NCBI RefSeq assembly: GCF_016775705.1
Contig: NZ_CP068760.1
Location: 2,108,001-2,172,000 of the forward strand
Origin: Chryseobacterium cucumeris
GTDB lineage: Bacteria; Bacteroidota; Bacteroidia; Flavobacteriales; Weeksellaceae
DNA length: 64,000 bases
Reading direction: 5' to 3'
The position numbers were made by a program, and so were the translations under genes. This document shows positions 1 through 9,064 of the stretch, in pieces; the first letter of the stretch is position 1; every line of letters starts with the position of its first letter. Under the pieces are notes generated by a model that saw nothing but the letters and a program-made list of their open reading frames with translations, was not told the origin of the DNA and did not search any database.

Positions 1-2039
1 TGATTGAAGAGCGTTTTTCTTCAGATCCTAAAACATTGGCTTATCTGGATCATGCAAAAGATATCGTTTCTACAGATGATGTACTAAAAAATCTTAACAA
101 AAGCGATAAATATTCTGTTGACAGAGAATCTTATATCAGAGCAAGGTTGTTTGATATGCTTATTGGTGACTGGGACAGACATTCGGACCAGTGGAAATGG
201 GCAGAATATGAAGCGGGTGATAAAGTAATCTATAAACCTATTCCTAAAGACAGGGATCAGGCATTCAGTAAATATGATGGTGCAGCCTTCAAAATCATTA
301 TGAATGTTCCTGCCATTCGTCACATGAAAACCTTTACAGAAGATATCAGCAGTGTAAAATGGCTCGCTATGGAACCTTATCCGATGGATCTTGTGTTCTT
401 AAAAGGGGCAGACCAGAATGAATGGGAAACCCAGGCAAAATATATTCAGGAGCATCTGACTGATGCGGATATTGATGAAGCTTTCCACAATCTTCCGAAA
501 GAAGTGCAGGATGAAACCATCGATGAAATTCAGAGAAAACTGAAAATAAGAAAGACAAAACTACAGAGCTATGCCGCTCAGTATTATGATGTACTGCAGA
601 AAAAAGTTCCTTTGGCAGGAACGGTAAATCCTGATAAGTTTGTCATCACCAAAAACGGACATTCCGTCCTTGTGCAGCAATATAAGCTGGGTAAGAATAA
701 AGATCAGAATGAACTTGTTTTTGAAAAAACCTATCATGATTCAAAAACAAAGGAATTATGGATTTACGGACTGGAAGATGATGATACCTATGTAGTAACC
801 GGAAGCGGAAATCCTAAAATGACGATCCGGCTGATTGGTGGATATAATCATGATACCTATAACGTTGCTGATGGAAGAAAAGTGAAGATTTATGATTTTA
901 AATCTCAGAAAAACACCTATAATGCCGGTAATGCAACCAAGAATATTACAGATGATTATGACATTAACAGCTATAATTATAAGCATCCTAAATATAATTC
1001 CGTTGCAGGATATCCAAACCTGGATTACAACCCGGATGACGGTGTGATCGTAGGCGTCCTGGCCAATTACACAGTAAATAATTTTATCCGCGACCCATTT
1101 ACTCAGAGGCACAGTTTAAAAGCTAATTTTTATACAGCTACAGCAGGATTTAGCCTTACCTACAAAGGAGTATTTAAAAAAGCCATCTCAGGCTGGGATA
1201 TTAACCTTGATGCATTTTATACGACTCCAAGGTTCTCTCAAAACTTCTTTGGACTTTCCAATGAAAGTGAGTATGATAAGGAAGAAACAGAAAGAGAATA
1301 TAACAGAGCCAGAATTTCCAAGTTCAACTTTGCTCCATCCATCTCTCAAAAGAGCTGGATGAATCTCAGCCACCAGTTTCAATTGACTTTTGAAGATAAT
1401 AAAGTACAAAGAAAAGCTGGCCGTTTCATCAACCAGTCTCCGGACGTGAGACCCGGAGTATTCAACAGCCAGCAGTTTGTTGGAGCCAATTATACTTTTG
1501 GTTATAAAAATGCTGATAATACGGCCTTCCCTACTCTGGGACTGGAATTTATGCTGAATGCAGACTGGAAAGCAACTCTTTCTGATTTTAATAAGAATTT
1601 CGTAACGGTAAAAGGAAAACTGGCCATTGACCACAGGATTGATAAAAAAGGAAAATTTGTATTCGCCAATTCCAGCAATGTAATGTGGATCAATAACAAT
1701 AATTTTGAATTTTATCAGGCTGCGGCTATCGGAGGTAATAATGGAATGAGAGCCTTCAGAAACGAAAGATTCTCAGGAAGATCCTATTTTACCAATAACT
1801 CAGAAATCCGATGGGATTTTGGAAGGGTAAGAAATAATATTGCTCCTGCCAACATGGGTATTCTTATCGGATATGATATCGGCCGTGTATGGAATGACCA
1901 TGAAAATTCCAGAAAATGGCATCAGTCTGCCGGAGCTGGAGTATGGCTGAGTATTGTAGAAATGATGTCTGCAAGATTAAATTATTTCTATGGTTCAGAT
2001 GGTGGAAGGATTTCTGCCGGAGTAGGAATGAAATTTTAA
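1..2039 (+). CDS. Outer-membrane barrel protein, probably the C-terminal half of a metallophosphoesterase/BamA-type fusion (5' end outside window)
   Basis: The reading frame is open from base 3, so the gene begins before the window; the TTG at 36 is not needed as a start. About 680 residues are visible. The first ~200 hold a conserved-looking stretch (RLFDMLIGDWDRHSDQW), followed by a short beta-rich part and, from about residue 330, alternating aromatic/polar strands ending in Phe, as outer-membrane barrels do. I recall this arrangement from large Bacteroidota proteins that join a calcineurin-like phosphatase to a surface-antigen barrel; the phosphatase part is not visible here, so that is inference. 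A strong hairpin terminator follows at 2142. Confidence 0.6.
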   Translation, partial: IEERFSSDPKTLAYLDHAKDIVSTDDVLKNLNKSDKYSVDRESYIRARLFDMLIGDWDRHSDQWKWAEYEAGDKVIYKPIPKDRDQAFSKYDGAAFKIIMNVPAIRHMKTFTEDISSVKWLAMEPYPMDLVFLKGADQNEWETQAKYIQEHLTDADIDEAFHNLPKEVQDETIDEIQRKLKIRKTKLQSYAAQYYDVLQKKVPLAGTVNPDKFVITKNGHSVLVQQYKLGKNKDQNELVFEKTYHDSKTKELWIYGLEDDDTYVVTGSGNPKMTIRLIGGYNHDTYNVADGRKVKIYDFKSQKNTYNAGNATKNITDDYDINSYNYKHPKYNSVAGYPNLDYNPDDGVIVGVLANYTVNNFIRDPFTQRHSLKANFYTATAGFSLTYKGVFKKAISGWDINLDAFYTTPRFSQNFFGLSNESEYDKEETEREYNRARISKFNFAPSISQKSWMNLSHQFQLTFEDNKVQRKAGRFINQSPDVRPGVFNSQQFVGANYTFGYKNADNTAFPTLGLEFMLNADWKATLSDFNKNFVTVKGKLAIDHRIDKKGKFVFANSSNVMWINNNNFEFYQAAAIGGNNGMRAFRNERFSGRSYFTNNSEIRWDFGRVRNNIAPANMGILIGYDIGRVWNDHENSRKWHQSAGAGVWLSIVEMMSARLNYFYGSDGGRISAGVGMKF

Positions 2040-2141
2040 GTTTTACACATGAAATAGTTAATGATGAGCTTTATAGCCTCAAATCAGTTTTAATAAAATT
2101 TAATCATTCAAATTTTGACTCATATTTTTTACCGATAAAAC

Positions 2142-2171
2142 AAATATGGCTTTTATTGAAAAGCCATATTT
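2142..2171 (+). terminator. Rho-independent terminator of the barrel-protein gene
   Basis: Perfect 13-bp stem (AAATATGGCTTTT and its complement) with a 4-nt loop, running into a T-rich stretch about 100 bases after the stop at 2039. Confidence 0.8.
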
Positions 2172-2523
2172 TTCATTTATATAGGTACTATTTACATTTC
2201 TTATTCTCCTGAAAACTTCATACTGATACATTAAATGTATAAGAGTTTCTAGGTAATATAATTTGATGATTTTAACATTGATTAAAAAAAGGAATAGATA
2301 CCAATCTGTTTATAATTGCAAATTGGGTAGATAAATATCTACAAAAAAATATAAAAATCACAAAATAGTGATATTTAAAAAAAATAATTAAGTTGCATAA
2401 TTATTTCAAGCCTTTTTGATACATGTAAATCATCCTATCACTCAATTCTATTCACTTCTTTGCAAATCACGGATTATAAAAAAAAAATAATTTTGTTCTC
2501 TATAATCACAAAATATACATCCG
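2172..2523. other. Gene-free stretch upstream of the C1q-like genes
   Basis: Very AT-rich intergenic DNA. It must carry the promoter of the tandem secreted-protein genes, but I find no full match to the TTTG/TAnnTTTG promoter pattern and no convincing small gene or RNA. Confidence 0.4.
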
Positions 2524-3237
2524 ATGATCAAAAGATTATTTCTTACATTGTTTCTAATCACAGCATTTTCTGCCAATGCACAGATCGGGATCTTGACATC
2601 TACTCCACAGAGAACACTGCATGTCAACGGTTCGTTACAGCTGGTAAAAGAATTAAATGTAGGAGGTTCTGAAAATGTACAGGGTACTGCAGGAAAGGAG
2701 GGAGAGTTTTTAAGTTCTAATGGAGCCGGTACATCACCAACCTGGCGAACGATAGAATCCCAAAGTTTTTTAAAGATTGTTTTTACGGGGCAAAAAACAA
2801 ATATCTCACCTGGTACCGGTAGTTATACAGGAAGCAGCAGCGCAACAAACTATGAAGCACCATCCAGGAACTATATCTATAATATCGTCAATAAAATAGA
2901 TAATAATTATATATCGTATGATGCCAATACAGGGATATTTACTGTTAGCAGAGCCGGATATTATAACATTTCAACTTATTTATCATATAACCTGAGTTTA
3001 AACGGAACCAATCAGACAGCAGGAACGGCAATATCCAGACTTGAGAGAAGTTCAGATACGAGTGATTATATTTCAGCAATGTCGACAGGACATGGAGAAA
3101 GAACAGAAAGTATATATCATCAACTGACAGGTATCAAGTTTCTTAATTCCGGAGAAACCTTTTCTCTCAGATGTGTTTATACCCAGAACTTCAGATTAGC
3201 ATCAGGAAATATCAGCATTTCTTATCTGCTGCCTTAA
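2524..3237 (+). CDS. Secreted C1q/TNF-like jelly-roll protein (tandem copy 1)
   Basis: 237 residues with a clear signal peptide (MIKRLFLTLFLITAFSANAQ). The next ~60 residues contain TPQRTLHVNGSLQLVKELNV and a Gly-rich linker as seen at the front of many Chryseobacterium surface proteins. The last ~120 residues (YDANTGIFTVSRAGYYNIS onward) look like a C1q-type beta-sandwich. The family suggests an exported adhesive or structural protein; the ligand is unknown. It is followed 49 bases later by a paralogue of exactly the same length. No type IX sorting domain is visible. Confidence 0.7.
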   Translation: MIKRLFLTLFLITAFSANAQIGILTSTPQRTLHVNGSLQLVKELNVGGSENVQGTAGKEGEFLSSNGAGTSPTWRTIESQSFLKIVFTGQKTNISPGTGSYTGSSSATNYEAPSRNYIYNIVNKIDNNYISYDANTGIFTVSRAGYYNISTYLSYNLSLNGTNQTAGTAISRLERSSDTSDYISAMSTGHGERTESIYHQLTGIKFLNSGETFSLRCVYTQNFRLASGNISISYLLP

Positions 3238-3286
3238 AATTGAAAACACAAATATTTAGCACTACCAACAACAAATACTCAATCCA

Positions 3287-4000
3287 ATGAAAAAAAATTT
3301 ATTACTGACATTGTTTTTAGTCATGTCATTTTTAGCCAATGCACAAGTTGGGATATTAACACCAACTCCCCAGAGAACATTGCATGTCAACGGCTCACTG
3401 CAGCTGGTAAAAGAATTGAACGTAGGAGGCTCTGAAAATATACAGGGTACCGCAGGTAGAGAAGGCGAATTTTTAAGTTCAAATGGTGCAGGAACAGCTC
3501 CTACCTGGCGAACTATAGAATCTCAGAATTTTTTAAAAGTAGTCTTTGTAGCCAATAAGGACGATATATCACCAAATACAGGAAGCTATGCAGGAAGCCA
3601 TTTAACCGGAACCTTTGAAAACTTTGCTCAAAATTTTATTTATAATATCGTTAACAAAATAGATAATAATTTTATTGCCTACGATGCAAACACCGGGATA
3701 TTTACTGTCAAGAAAGCAGGTTTCTACAATGTAGCAACCTATTTTACATATGATTTAAACCTCAACGGAACTAATCAGACAGCAGGAACTGCAACGTCAC
3801 AACTACAGAGAGAGGCTGATACCCAAAACTTAGTTTCAGCAGTATCAACAGGACATGGAGAGAGGACAACACAAGTATATCATCAGCTTGCGGGCATACA
3901 GCCTTTTGCTGCCGGAGAAACTTTCAGGCTAAGATGTAAATATACCCAGGATTTTAGATTATCAAAAGGTAATATCAGTATCTCCTATCTTACTCAGTAA
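3287..4000 (+). CDS. Secreted C1q/TNF-like jelly-roll protein (tandem copy 2)
   Basis: 237 residues, signal peptide MKKNLLLTLFLVMSFLANAQ, and the same layout as its upstream neighbour. The first ~85 residues are nearly identical to copy 1, while the surface-exposed middle part (about residues 90-115) and some strands differ. This is the pattern of a recent tandem duplication followed by divergence of the binding face, although the last point is inference. The 49-base gap has no terminator, so the two are probably one transcript ending at the hairpin at 4043. Confidence 0.7.
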   Translation: MKKNLLLTLFLVMSFLANAQVGILTPTPQRTLHVNGSLQLVKELNVGGSENIQGTAGREGEFLSSNGAGTAPTWRTIESQNFLKVVFVANKDDISPNTGSYAGSHLTGTFENFAQNFIYNIVNKIDNNFIAYDANTGIFTVKKAGFYNVATYFTYDLNLNGTNQTAGTATSQLQREADTQNLVSAVSTGHGERTTQVYHQLAGIQPFAAGETFRLRCKYTQDFRLSKGNISISYLTQ

Positions 4001-4042
4001 ACAATAGAACATCAATTACTTCCATAACATTCATTTATTTTA

Positions 4043-4072
4043 AAAACCCTTCAGATTTCTCTGTAGGGTTTT
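4043..4072. terminator. Bidirectional terminator between convergent genes
   Basis: Stem AAAACCCT / AGGGTTTT with an inner CAG/CTG pairing, A-rich on one side and T-rich on the other; it lies between the C1q-like pair and the lipoprotein gene on the other strand. Confidence 0.7.
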
Positions 4073-4082
4073 ACTTGGTGTG

Positions 4083-4895
4083 TTATGGAAACGGAAAGTA
4101 TAATAATACCTGGCCATTCTGATCATAATTATAAGTCCATTTTGATTTGGATATTTCCGGCTGCGGAGGTATACCGGTATCAGGATAATCAGCATATTCA
4201 GTCACTGATTCCTTAGCTCTAAAATTATTTTTTGATAAACTCTTTTCATAAAAATCATCATTAATCAAAAATAATTTTTTAAATGGATTTTTAGCATTGT
4301 CAAAATCTGAATATACAGTAGTTGTGAACTGTTTATCCTTACCAGTATCCTTTTCTAATGTTTCACTTTTAGAAAGGTTACTATTTCCATCAAAATAATA
4401 TGTTGTAAAAAACTCCTGATAACCACGCTTAGTATATACACTTATTGTATTGGATCCATACGTATAGGTCCTTGTCATCTCCAGTTCGGCAAAACTTCCA
4501 TTCTTATAATACTTTTCAGCCTTAACAGGTCTGTTATTTTCCGTCAGATAAGAAGTTGTTCTATACCCGGAAGTCGTTTCCGATTCAAAATAATCTACCT
4601 GTATCTTATTGTTTGTATAAGTTAACTGAGTAACTATATCAGGATAAAAAACTTGGGTATTTGCTGTTACAAAATAGTTCCTTCCGCGCATTTTCTGTAA
4701 ACGTCCGTTTTCATAGAAAAACTGATAATATTTTTCCGGACTGCGTAGTGTTGTGCGCTGATCCATCTCAAAAATGTATCCTTTATCAGGTTGTAAATCT
4801 TCAGTTTGATTTTCATTTACAGTTATAGATTCATCATTAGTACTACTGCAAGAGGAAAAACCAAGTACCAACAGGATATACAATATTTTTTTCAT
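4083..4895 (-). CDS. Lipoprotein of unknown function
   Basis: 270 residues. The N-terminus is a lipoprotein signal (lipobox GFSSC, Cys at 16), so the mature protein should be anchored in a membrane facing the periplasm or cell surface. The body is rich in Tyr, Thr and Asn with repeated short beta motifs of the type YxxGxL (FYENGRLQK, YYFDGNSNLS), like the text-repeat proteins of Bacteroidota that resemble YD repeats. I do not recognise a named family. A TATCTTTA box, close to the -7 consensus, lies just upstream of the start. Confidence 0.6.
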   Translation of the reverse strand: MKKILYILLVLGFSSCSSTNDESITVNENQTEDLQPDKGYIFEMDQRTTLRSPEKYYQFFYENGRLQKMRGRNYFVTANTQVFYPDIVTQLTYTNNKIQVDYFESETTSGYRTTSYLTENNRPVKAEKYYKNGSFAELEMTRTYTYGSNTISVYTKRGYQEFFTTYYFDGNSNLSKSETLEKDTGKDKQFTTTVYSDFDNAKNPFKKLFLINDDFYEKSLSKNNFRAKESVTEYADYPDTGIPPQPEISKSKWTYNYDQNGQVLLYFPFP

Positions 4896-4924
4896 AGTTA
4901 TTTAATCGGCTGTAAAGATAAGGC

Positions 4925-5797
4925 TTATAATGAAAAACTGTACACATTTCCTCCTTCATCTTTCCCTTTCTCATCTGCGATCATTAATGTTTTATCATCA
5001 AAGAATACAATAGCTTCCTTCTGGGAATTATGGTTCAAAGGAATTTTTTGAATTTTAGCAGAATTAAAATCGTTAGCAGTAAATCCGGTAAGAACGTGAA
5101 CATTTTTATGGGTAAGCAAGACAATTTTATCTTTTGTACTGTTGATACTGGCAGAGGTAATAGCTGCATCATTATATCCTCCATCAAGCTTTAATTTTCC
5201 TATTAGCTTAGCTTCAAAATCCCCCTCTTTGTTAGGTATCTGGAATATAAGAAAGGTTCCATCAAAACCTTTGCTTCTGTTTTTGGTGAATAAGTAAAAA
5301 TTCCCGTCCATTTCAACAAAACCTTCACAGTCGTACAACAGGTTCGACTTTTTCGGAGGAAATTCTGTCTGCCCCTGATAATGAAATTTTGTAGTCTGAA
5401 CAACTTTGGTAACAATTTGTTTGCTGTCTTTCAAATCTGTTTTTAAGATCGCCAGATCCTGTCGGTTATTATCATTATTACCAAAATCTCCGATATAAAT
5501 ATTTCCCTGAGAATCGGATATAATGTCTTCCCAGTCGGTGTTTTCAGCATTTTCCACCGGTATTTTTGCCAGCATGTCACCTTTATCACTCAGACCATAT
5601 ATTGCATTTTTATTTCCTTTGTCTTCTATCGCCCAGATGGTTTTCTTATCTTTTGACAAAGTAATTCCGGAAACTTCCTTCAACTTTTTAGGTAAGGTAA
5701 ACTGGACTTTCAGTTCATCCTCCTTAGTAGGGGAATTCTGAGCTTTTGGATTGCAGCTCAATAAAAGCAAAGCAGGTAAAATAAGAAAACGTAACAT
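4925..5797 (-). CDS. Lipoprotein with a phytase/SdiA-regulated-like beta-propeller
   Basis: 290 residues with a short lipoprotein signal (LLLLSC, Cys at 15). Repeats of the type 'VSGITLSKDKKTIWAIEDKG ... IYGL' and 'DWEDIISDSQGNIYIGDFG' are typical of esterase-like phytase and SdiA-regulated propeller domains. In this family the strictly conserved acidic and Asn residues often bind calcium; the substrate is not predictable. It ends 29 bases before the next minus-strand lipoprotein gene, so the two may be co-transcribed. Confidence 0.6.
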   Translation of the reverse strand: MLRFLILPALLLLSCNPKAQNSPTKEDELKVQFTLPKKLKEVSGITLSKDKKTIWAIEDKGNKNAIYGLSDKGDMLAKIPVENAENTDWEDIISDSQGNIYIGDFGNNDNNRQDLAILKTDLKDSKQIVTKVVQTTKFHYQGQTEFPPKKSNLLYDCEGFVEMDGNFYLFTKNRSKGFDGTFLIFQIPNKEGDFEAKLIGKLKLDGGYNDAAITSASINSTKDKIVLLTHKNVHVLTGFTANDFNSAKIQKIPLNHNSQKEAIVFFDDKTLMIADEKGKDEGGNVYSFSL

Positions 5798-5854
5798 ATT
5801 TATTTTTTATTTTTTTAACTGAATATAAGAAGCATTAATTGTTCCAATCGGGAA

Positions 5855-6622
5855 CTATGAAAGTTTTTTTGCTTTTTCCCAGAGAACATCCATTTCTTCC
5901 AGTGACAGATCTGCCAGTTTCAGATCCTGTTCTTCAGCAAGACCTTCCATTTTCTGAAATCTTGAAATAAATTTTAGATTGGTTCTTTCCAATGCAGAAT
6001 CCGGATTGATTCCTGAAGTTCTGGCATAGTTGATCAGAGAGAAGAAAACATCACCCAGCTCCTGTTCTTTCTTATCCAAATCTGTTTCAGCATGGAACTC
6101 CTGAATCTCCTCATCTACTTTTTTCCATGCGTCTTCTGCATCATGAAATTCAAAACCTATCCCTTTTACCTTATCCTGAATTCTATACGCTTTTACCAAA
6201 CTTGGCAGACTTTTAGGAACTCCGCCTAAAATAGACTTATTACCTTCTTTTAACTTTAATTTCTCCCAGTTCTGCTTCACTTCTTCTTCATCCTTCACTT
6301 CAGTATCTCCATAGATATGAGGATGGCGGAAAATCAGTTTTTCATTCAGGGAATTGATAACATCTGCAATGTCAAAACTTCCTTTTTCAGAACCTATTTT
6401 AGCATAAAAAACAAGGTGAAGCAGGACATCGCCCAGCTCTTTCTTTATTTCCTGTAAATCATTTTGCAAAATAGCATCTGAAAGTTCATACGTCTCTTCA
6501 AGGGTAAGATGACGAAGGGACTCTAACGTCTGTTTCTGATCCCATGGGCATTTTTCACGCAAATCATCCATAATATCCAGTAATCTTCCGAAGGCCTCCA
6601 GTTTCTCTTGTTTCGTATTCAT
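5855..6622 (-). CDS. mazG: Nucleoside triphosphate pyrophosphohydrolase MazG
   Basis: 255 residues from ATG 6622; the frame extends to a TTG at 6640 but ATG is the better start. The protein hydrolyses (d)NTPs to NMP and pyrophosphate, cleaning the nucleotide pool. Two MazG domains are visible: the first (about 5-115) with CPWDQKQTLESLRHLTLEE and the metal-binding EExYE-type helix plus EIKKELGDVLLHL, and the second (about 130-230) with KKEQELGDVFFSLINYAR. The length fits the two-domain E. coli-type enzyme. Confidence 0.93.
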   Translation of the reverse strand: MNTKQEKLEAFGRLLDIMDDLREKCPWDQKQTLESLRHLTLEETYELSDAILQNDLQEIKKELGDVLLHLVFYAKIGSEKGSFDIADVINSLNEKLIFRHPHIYGDTEVKDEEEVKQNWEKLKLKEGNKSILGGVPKSLPSLVKAYRIQDKVKGIGFEFHDAEDAWKKVDEEIQEFHAETDLDKKEQELGDVFFSLINYARTSGINPDSALERTNLKFISRFQKMEGLAEEQDLKLADLSLEEMDVLWEKAKKLS

Positions 6623-6731
6623 AAATAATGGGAAATTCAATCTTATACAAATGTAAGGGTTATTCGGGCATCATTACAAACGTTGGGAACAAAAGTTGCA
6701 GAGTGCAGAATTCCGGATAGATTTGATATGT

Positions 6732-6764
6732 AAACCAAACAGGTTTCGAAAACCTGTTTGGTTT
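6732..6764. repeat. Perfect palindrome, 15-bp arms
   Basis: AAACCAAACAGGTTT and its exact complement around a 3-nt centre (CGA), between mazG and the DUF5606 gene. It has no T-tract of its own on the side facing a gene end and is similar in style to the palindrome at 62791, so it may be a dispersed repeat rather than a plain terminator. Confidence 0.7.
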
Positions 6765-6803
6765 TGGGATATTAACACCAAATTATTTACTGCCTGAAAA
6801 CAA

Positions 6804-6836
6804 AAAACCTTGTCCGGAATTCCCAGACAAGGTTTT
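6804..6836 (-). terminator. Terminator of the DUF5606 gene
   Basis: Stem of 11 bp (AAAACCTTGTC / GACAAGGTTTT) directly after the stop of the minus-strand gene, followed by a T-run on that strand. Confidence 0.8.
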
Positions 6837-6856
6837 ATATTTTTAATTCAAATGAA

Positions 6857-7411
6857 TTATCCCTGTTTTCTGTGTGTACTCTTTGGAGCTGATTTTGCTG
6901 CTGAAGTCGCTTTTACTTTCGGAGCAGCAGGTTTCTCTGCTTTTGGAGCTTTTTTAGCTTCTTTTTCAATGCTTACTTCCTCAGCTGGCTCACCATCTAA
7001 AGTTTCAGGTTCTGCTTTCACAAAGCTTTCAGGCGTAATATATCCTGCCTTTTGAAGGATGTTGTACCACTGAGCCAATTTCTTGATATCAGAAGAATAT
7101 ACTCTTTCTGTGTCATAGTTTGGAAGAGAAGCCAGCATAAAATCTTTCAGATCTGCATCAGAAGATTTGTGAGAGATTGTTTCCTTATAATCGTTGTTTT
7201 TAGCAATATTTTCAAATACTTCAAACAAAGGAACTTCTTTCTCAAATGTAAACATGGCGATATTGTCCAATAAACTTACCTGGCTTGAGTTTCCAATGCT
7301 TACTTTTTTCTTTGAGGTAACATCTTCAATGATGAATCCGTTTCTTAATTGAGAAACTAATTTGAAAAGTCCTGGTTTTCCAGAAATTGAAATTATTTTT
7401 TCTAACAGCAT
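6857..7411 (-). CDS. DUF5606 family protein
   Basis: 184 residues from ATG 7411; a GTG further upstream (7444) would add 11 residues that do not look conserved. The start MLLEKIISISGKPGLFKLVS is the typical opening of DUF5606, a cytoplasmic family of Bacteroidota with no known role. The ordered part ends near residue 130; the tail is a low-complexity Ala/Lys/Pro/Glu stretch ending in HRKQG, likely disordered and basic, perhaps nucleic-acid contacting (inference). It lies 75 bases downstream of def on the same strand, so it may share the ruvX-def transcript. Confidence 0.75.
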   Translation of the reverse strand: MLLEKIISISGKPGLFKLVSQLRNGFIIEDVTSKKKVSIGNSSQVSLLDNIAMFTFEKEVPLFEVFENIAKNNDYKETISHKSSDADLKDFMLASLPNYDTERVYSSDIKKLAQWYNILQKAGYITPESFVKAEPETLDGEPAEEVSIEKEAKKAPKAEKPAAPKVKATSAAKSAPKSTHRKQG

Positions 7412-7486
7412 AATTTTATTTTTTGTAAATTCTGCAATCAGCACTAGCTTTTTGCTTTTTATTATTTCTTTTTAATCCTTGTTTAA

Positions 7487-8059
7487 TTATTTTGGAAATC
7501 TCATTTTGTAACCGATGTTTACGTCACCCTGAGAGATTTTCGTCAGCTTACCTTTTACCAGTTTCTTCTTCAGAGCACTCAGGTGGTCGGTAAATAAAAT
7601 CCCTTCAATGTGGTCATATTCATGCTGAATTACGCGGGCTCTAATATCGGAAAAAGTTTCTGTATGTTTCACAAAATTTTCGTCATAATACTCAATAACG
7701 ATTGTTCCTTTTCTTTTCACATCTTCTCTTACATCCGGAATAGAAAGGCAGCCCTCATTGAACTTCCATTCTTCACCTGATTCTTCAAGAATCTGAGCGT
7801 TGATAAATACTTTTTTGAACTCTGCCAACTCATCTTTAATATCTTCATAATCCTCATCTTCTGCAAGAGGCGTCACATCTATTACAAACAGACGGATGTC
7901 CAAACCAATCTGTGGCGCTGCAAGACCTATGCCATTTGCGCTGTACATGGTTTCGAACATGTTATCTATCAGTTCCTGTAATTCGGGATAGTCTTTGTCT
8001 ATATCTTTTCCTACTTTTCTCAAAACAGGATCCCCAAAAGCTCTTATCGGTAATATCAT
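7487..8059 (-). CDS. def: Peptide deformylase
   Basis: 190 residues. The enzyme removes the formyl group from the N-terminal Met of new proteins in the cytoplasm. All three signature motifs are present: GIGLAAPQ (43-50), EGCLS (102-106, metal ligand Cys104) and HEYDH (146-150, metal ligands His146 and His150 with catalytic Glu147). There is a Flavobacteria-style acidic insertion at about 65-82. The start codon overlaps the ruvX stop by 4 bases (ATGA), so the two genes are translationally coupled. Confidence 0.96.
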   Translation of the reverse strand: MILPIRAFGDPVLRKVGKDIDKDYPELQELIDNMFETMYSANGIGLAAPQIGLDIRLFVIDVTPLAEDEDYEDIKDELAEFKKVFINAQILEESGEEWKFNEGCLSIPDVREDVKRKGTIVIEYYDENFVKHTETFSDIRARVIQHEYDHIEGILFTDHLSALKKKLVKGKLTKISQGDVNIGYKMRFPK

Positions 8060-8472
8060 CTTAATCTTTGTTCTAAAAAATTTTGCAATATAATTGTTGC
8101 GCTTACTTTATCTATTAATCCTTTTTCCTGCCTCTTTTTCTTGTTTTTTCCACTTTGGGAAATAAAAAAAGAAGCCATTTTGGATGTAAATCTTTCATCG
8201 AAACGGTGAACTGCAATATCCGAAAATTCTTTTTTAAACTCTTCTATAAATTTTAAAATATCGGTTTCCACTTCCGAAACATTTCCTTTCAAATCTATGG
8301 GAAGTCCAATCACTACTTCATCTACCTTATTTTCACTGAAATATTTTTTCAAAAATTCCATTAAAAAACGGTTCTCTACAGTCTCCAGTCCACTGGCTAT
8401 AATCTGCATATCATCGGTTGCAGCGATACCACAACGAGCCTTTCCGTAGTCTATTGCAAGGATTTGTCCCAT
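8056..8472 (-). CDS. ruvX: RuvX/YqgF RNase H-fold nuclease
   Basis: 138 residues, the usual length for YqgF. The family was named as a putative Holliday junction resolvase and is also linked to 16S rRNA 5'-end processing. Seen here: ILAIDYGKARCGIA (first catalytic Asp), VVIGLPIDLKGNVSE, RFDERFTSKMA, and a C-terminal DKVSATIILQNFL helix. A TAAATTTG -7 box sits just upstream (8480-8487). First gene of the ruvX-def unit. Confidence 0.93.
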   Translation of the reverse strand: MGQILAIDYGKARCGIAATDDMQIIASGLETVENRFLMEFLKKYFSENKVDEVVIGLPIDLKGNVSEVETDILKFIEEFKKEFSDIAVHRFDERFTSKMASFFISQSGKNKKKRQEKGLIDKVSATIILQNFLEQRLR

Positions 8473-8479
8473 AAGTCTG

Positions 8480-8487
8480 CAAATTTA
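8480..8487 (-). promoter_or_regulatory. -7 promoter box of ruvX-def
   Basis: Minus-strand TAAATTTG, an exact TAnnTTTG match, 7 bases before the ruvX start codon. No clear -33 TTG is seen at the usual distance. The short leader would make the mRNA nearly leaderless. Confidence 0.5.
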
Positions 8488-8587
8488 GTAAAATTTACTG
8501 ATTTTATTCATAACGCAGTTTTTTTATATAAATCATGTTTTATTCCATTATTTTTTTTATAATTTTAATCTTCCAAAAAACAATTAT

Positions 8588-9064
8588 ATGAAGAAACTCA
8601 TCCTCGTAAGACATGCGAAAAGCGACTGGCCGGAGGAAACGGAGGACTTTGACAGACCTTTGGCAGACAAAGGTTTGGAGGATGCTATGCACATGTCCAG
8701 ATTCCTGAAAAGCAATAATATTTCTATTGATCATTTTGTGTCCAGCCCTGCGGTACGTGCACTGAATACCTGTAAAATTTTCAATCAGGCCTATCAACTG
8801 AACTGTGCTACTGATGAAAAATTGTATAATCCTTCTGAAAGAAGCTTTGAATCTGTAATTTATGATCTGGATGACAACCTGAATTCGGTTGCATTCTTCT
8901 CTCACAATAATGGAATTTCCAATTTTGCCAATTCTATTTCTGAGGATATTTTCCATTTTCCCACCTGCGGAGTGGCGGGTTTTGAGGTAGACTGTGATTC
9001 CTGGTCAGAGTTCGACGGTGCCAAAAAGAAACTGCTATTCTTTTATGAGCCCGGGAAAATATAA
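8588..9064 (+). CDS. sixA: SixA-type histidine phosphatase
   Basis: 158 residues. The RHG-like motif LVRHAKSDW (catalytic His9) and the later SHNNGISNFANSI (second His) mark a SixA-like member of the histidine phosphatase superfamily, which takes phosphate off phosphohistidine in signalling proteins. Cytoplasmic; no signal peptide. Its 3' end overlaps the following archaemetzincin gene by 20 bases, indicating one transcript. Confidence 0.85.
   Translation: MKKLILVRHAKSDWPEETEDFDRPLADKGLEDAMHMSRFLKSNNISIDHFVSSPAVRALNTCKIFNQAYQLNCATDEKLYNPSERSFESVIYDLDDNLNSVAFFSHNNGISNFANSISEDIFHFPTCGVAGFEVDCDSWSEFDGAKKKLLFFYEPGKI

Noticed and set aside
1188..1634. 148-codon minus-strand frame inside the barrel gene
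   Set aside because: Antisense shadow of a conserved membrane-protein gene.
1916..2212. 98-codon frame across the end of the barrel gene
   Set aside because: It overlaps the conserved C-terminus in another frame and runs into the terminator hairpin.
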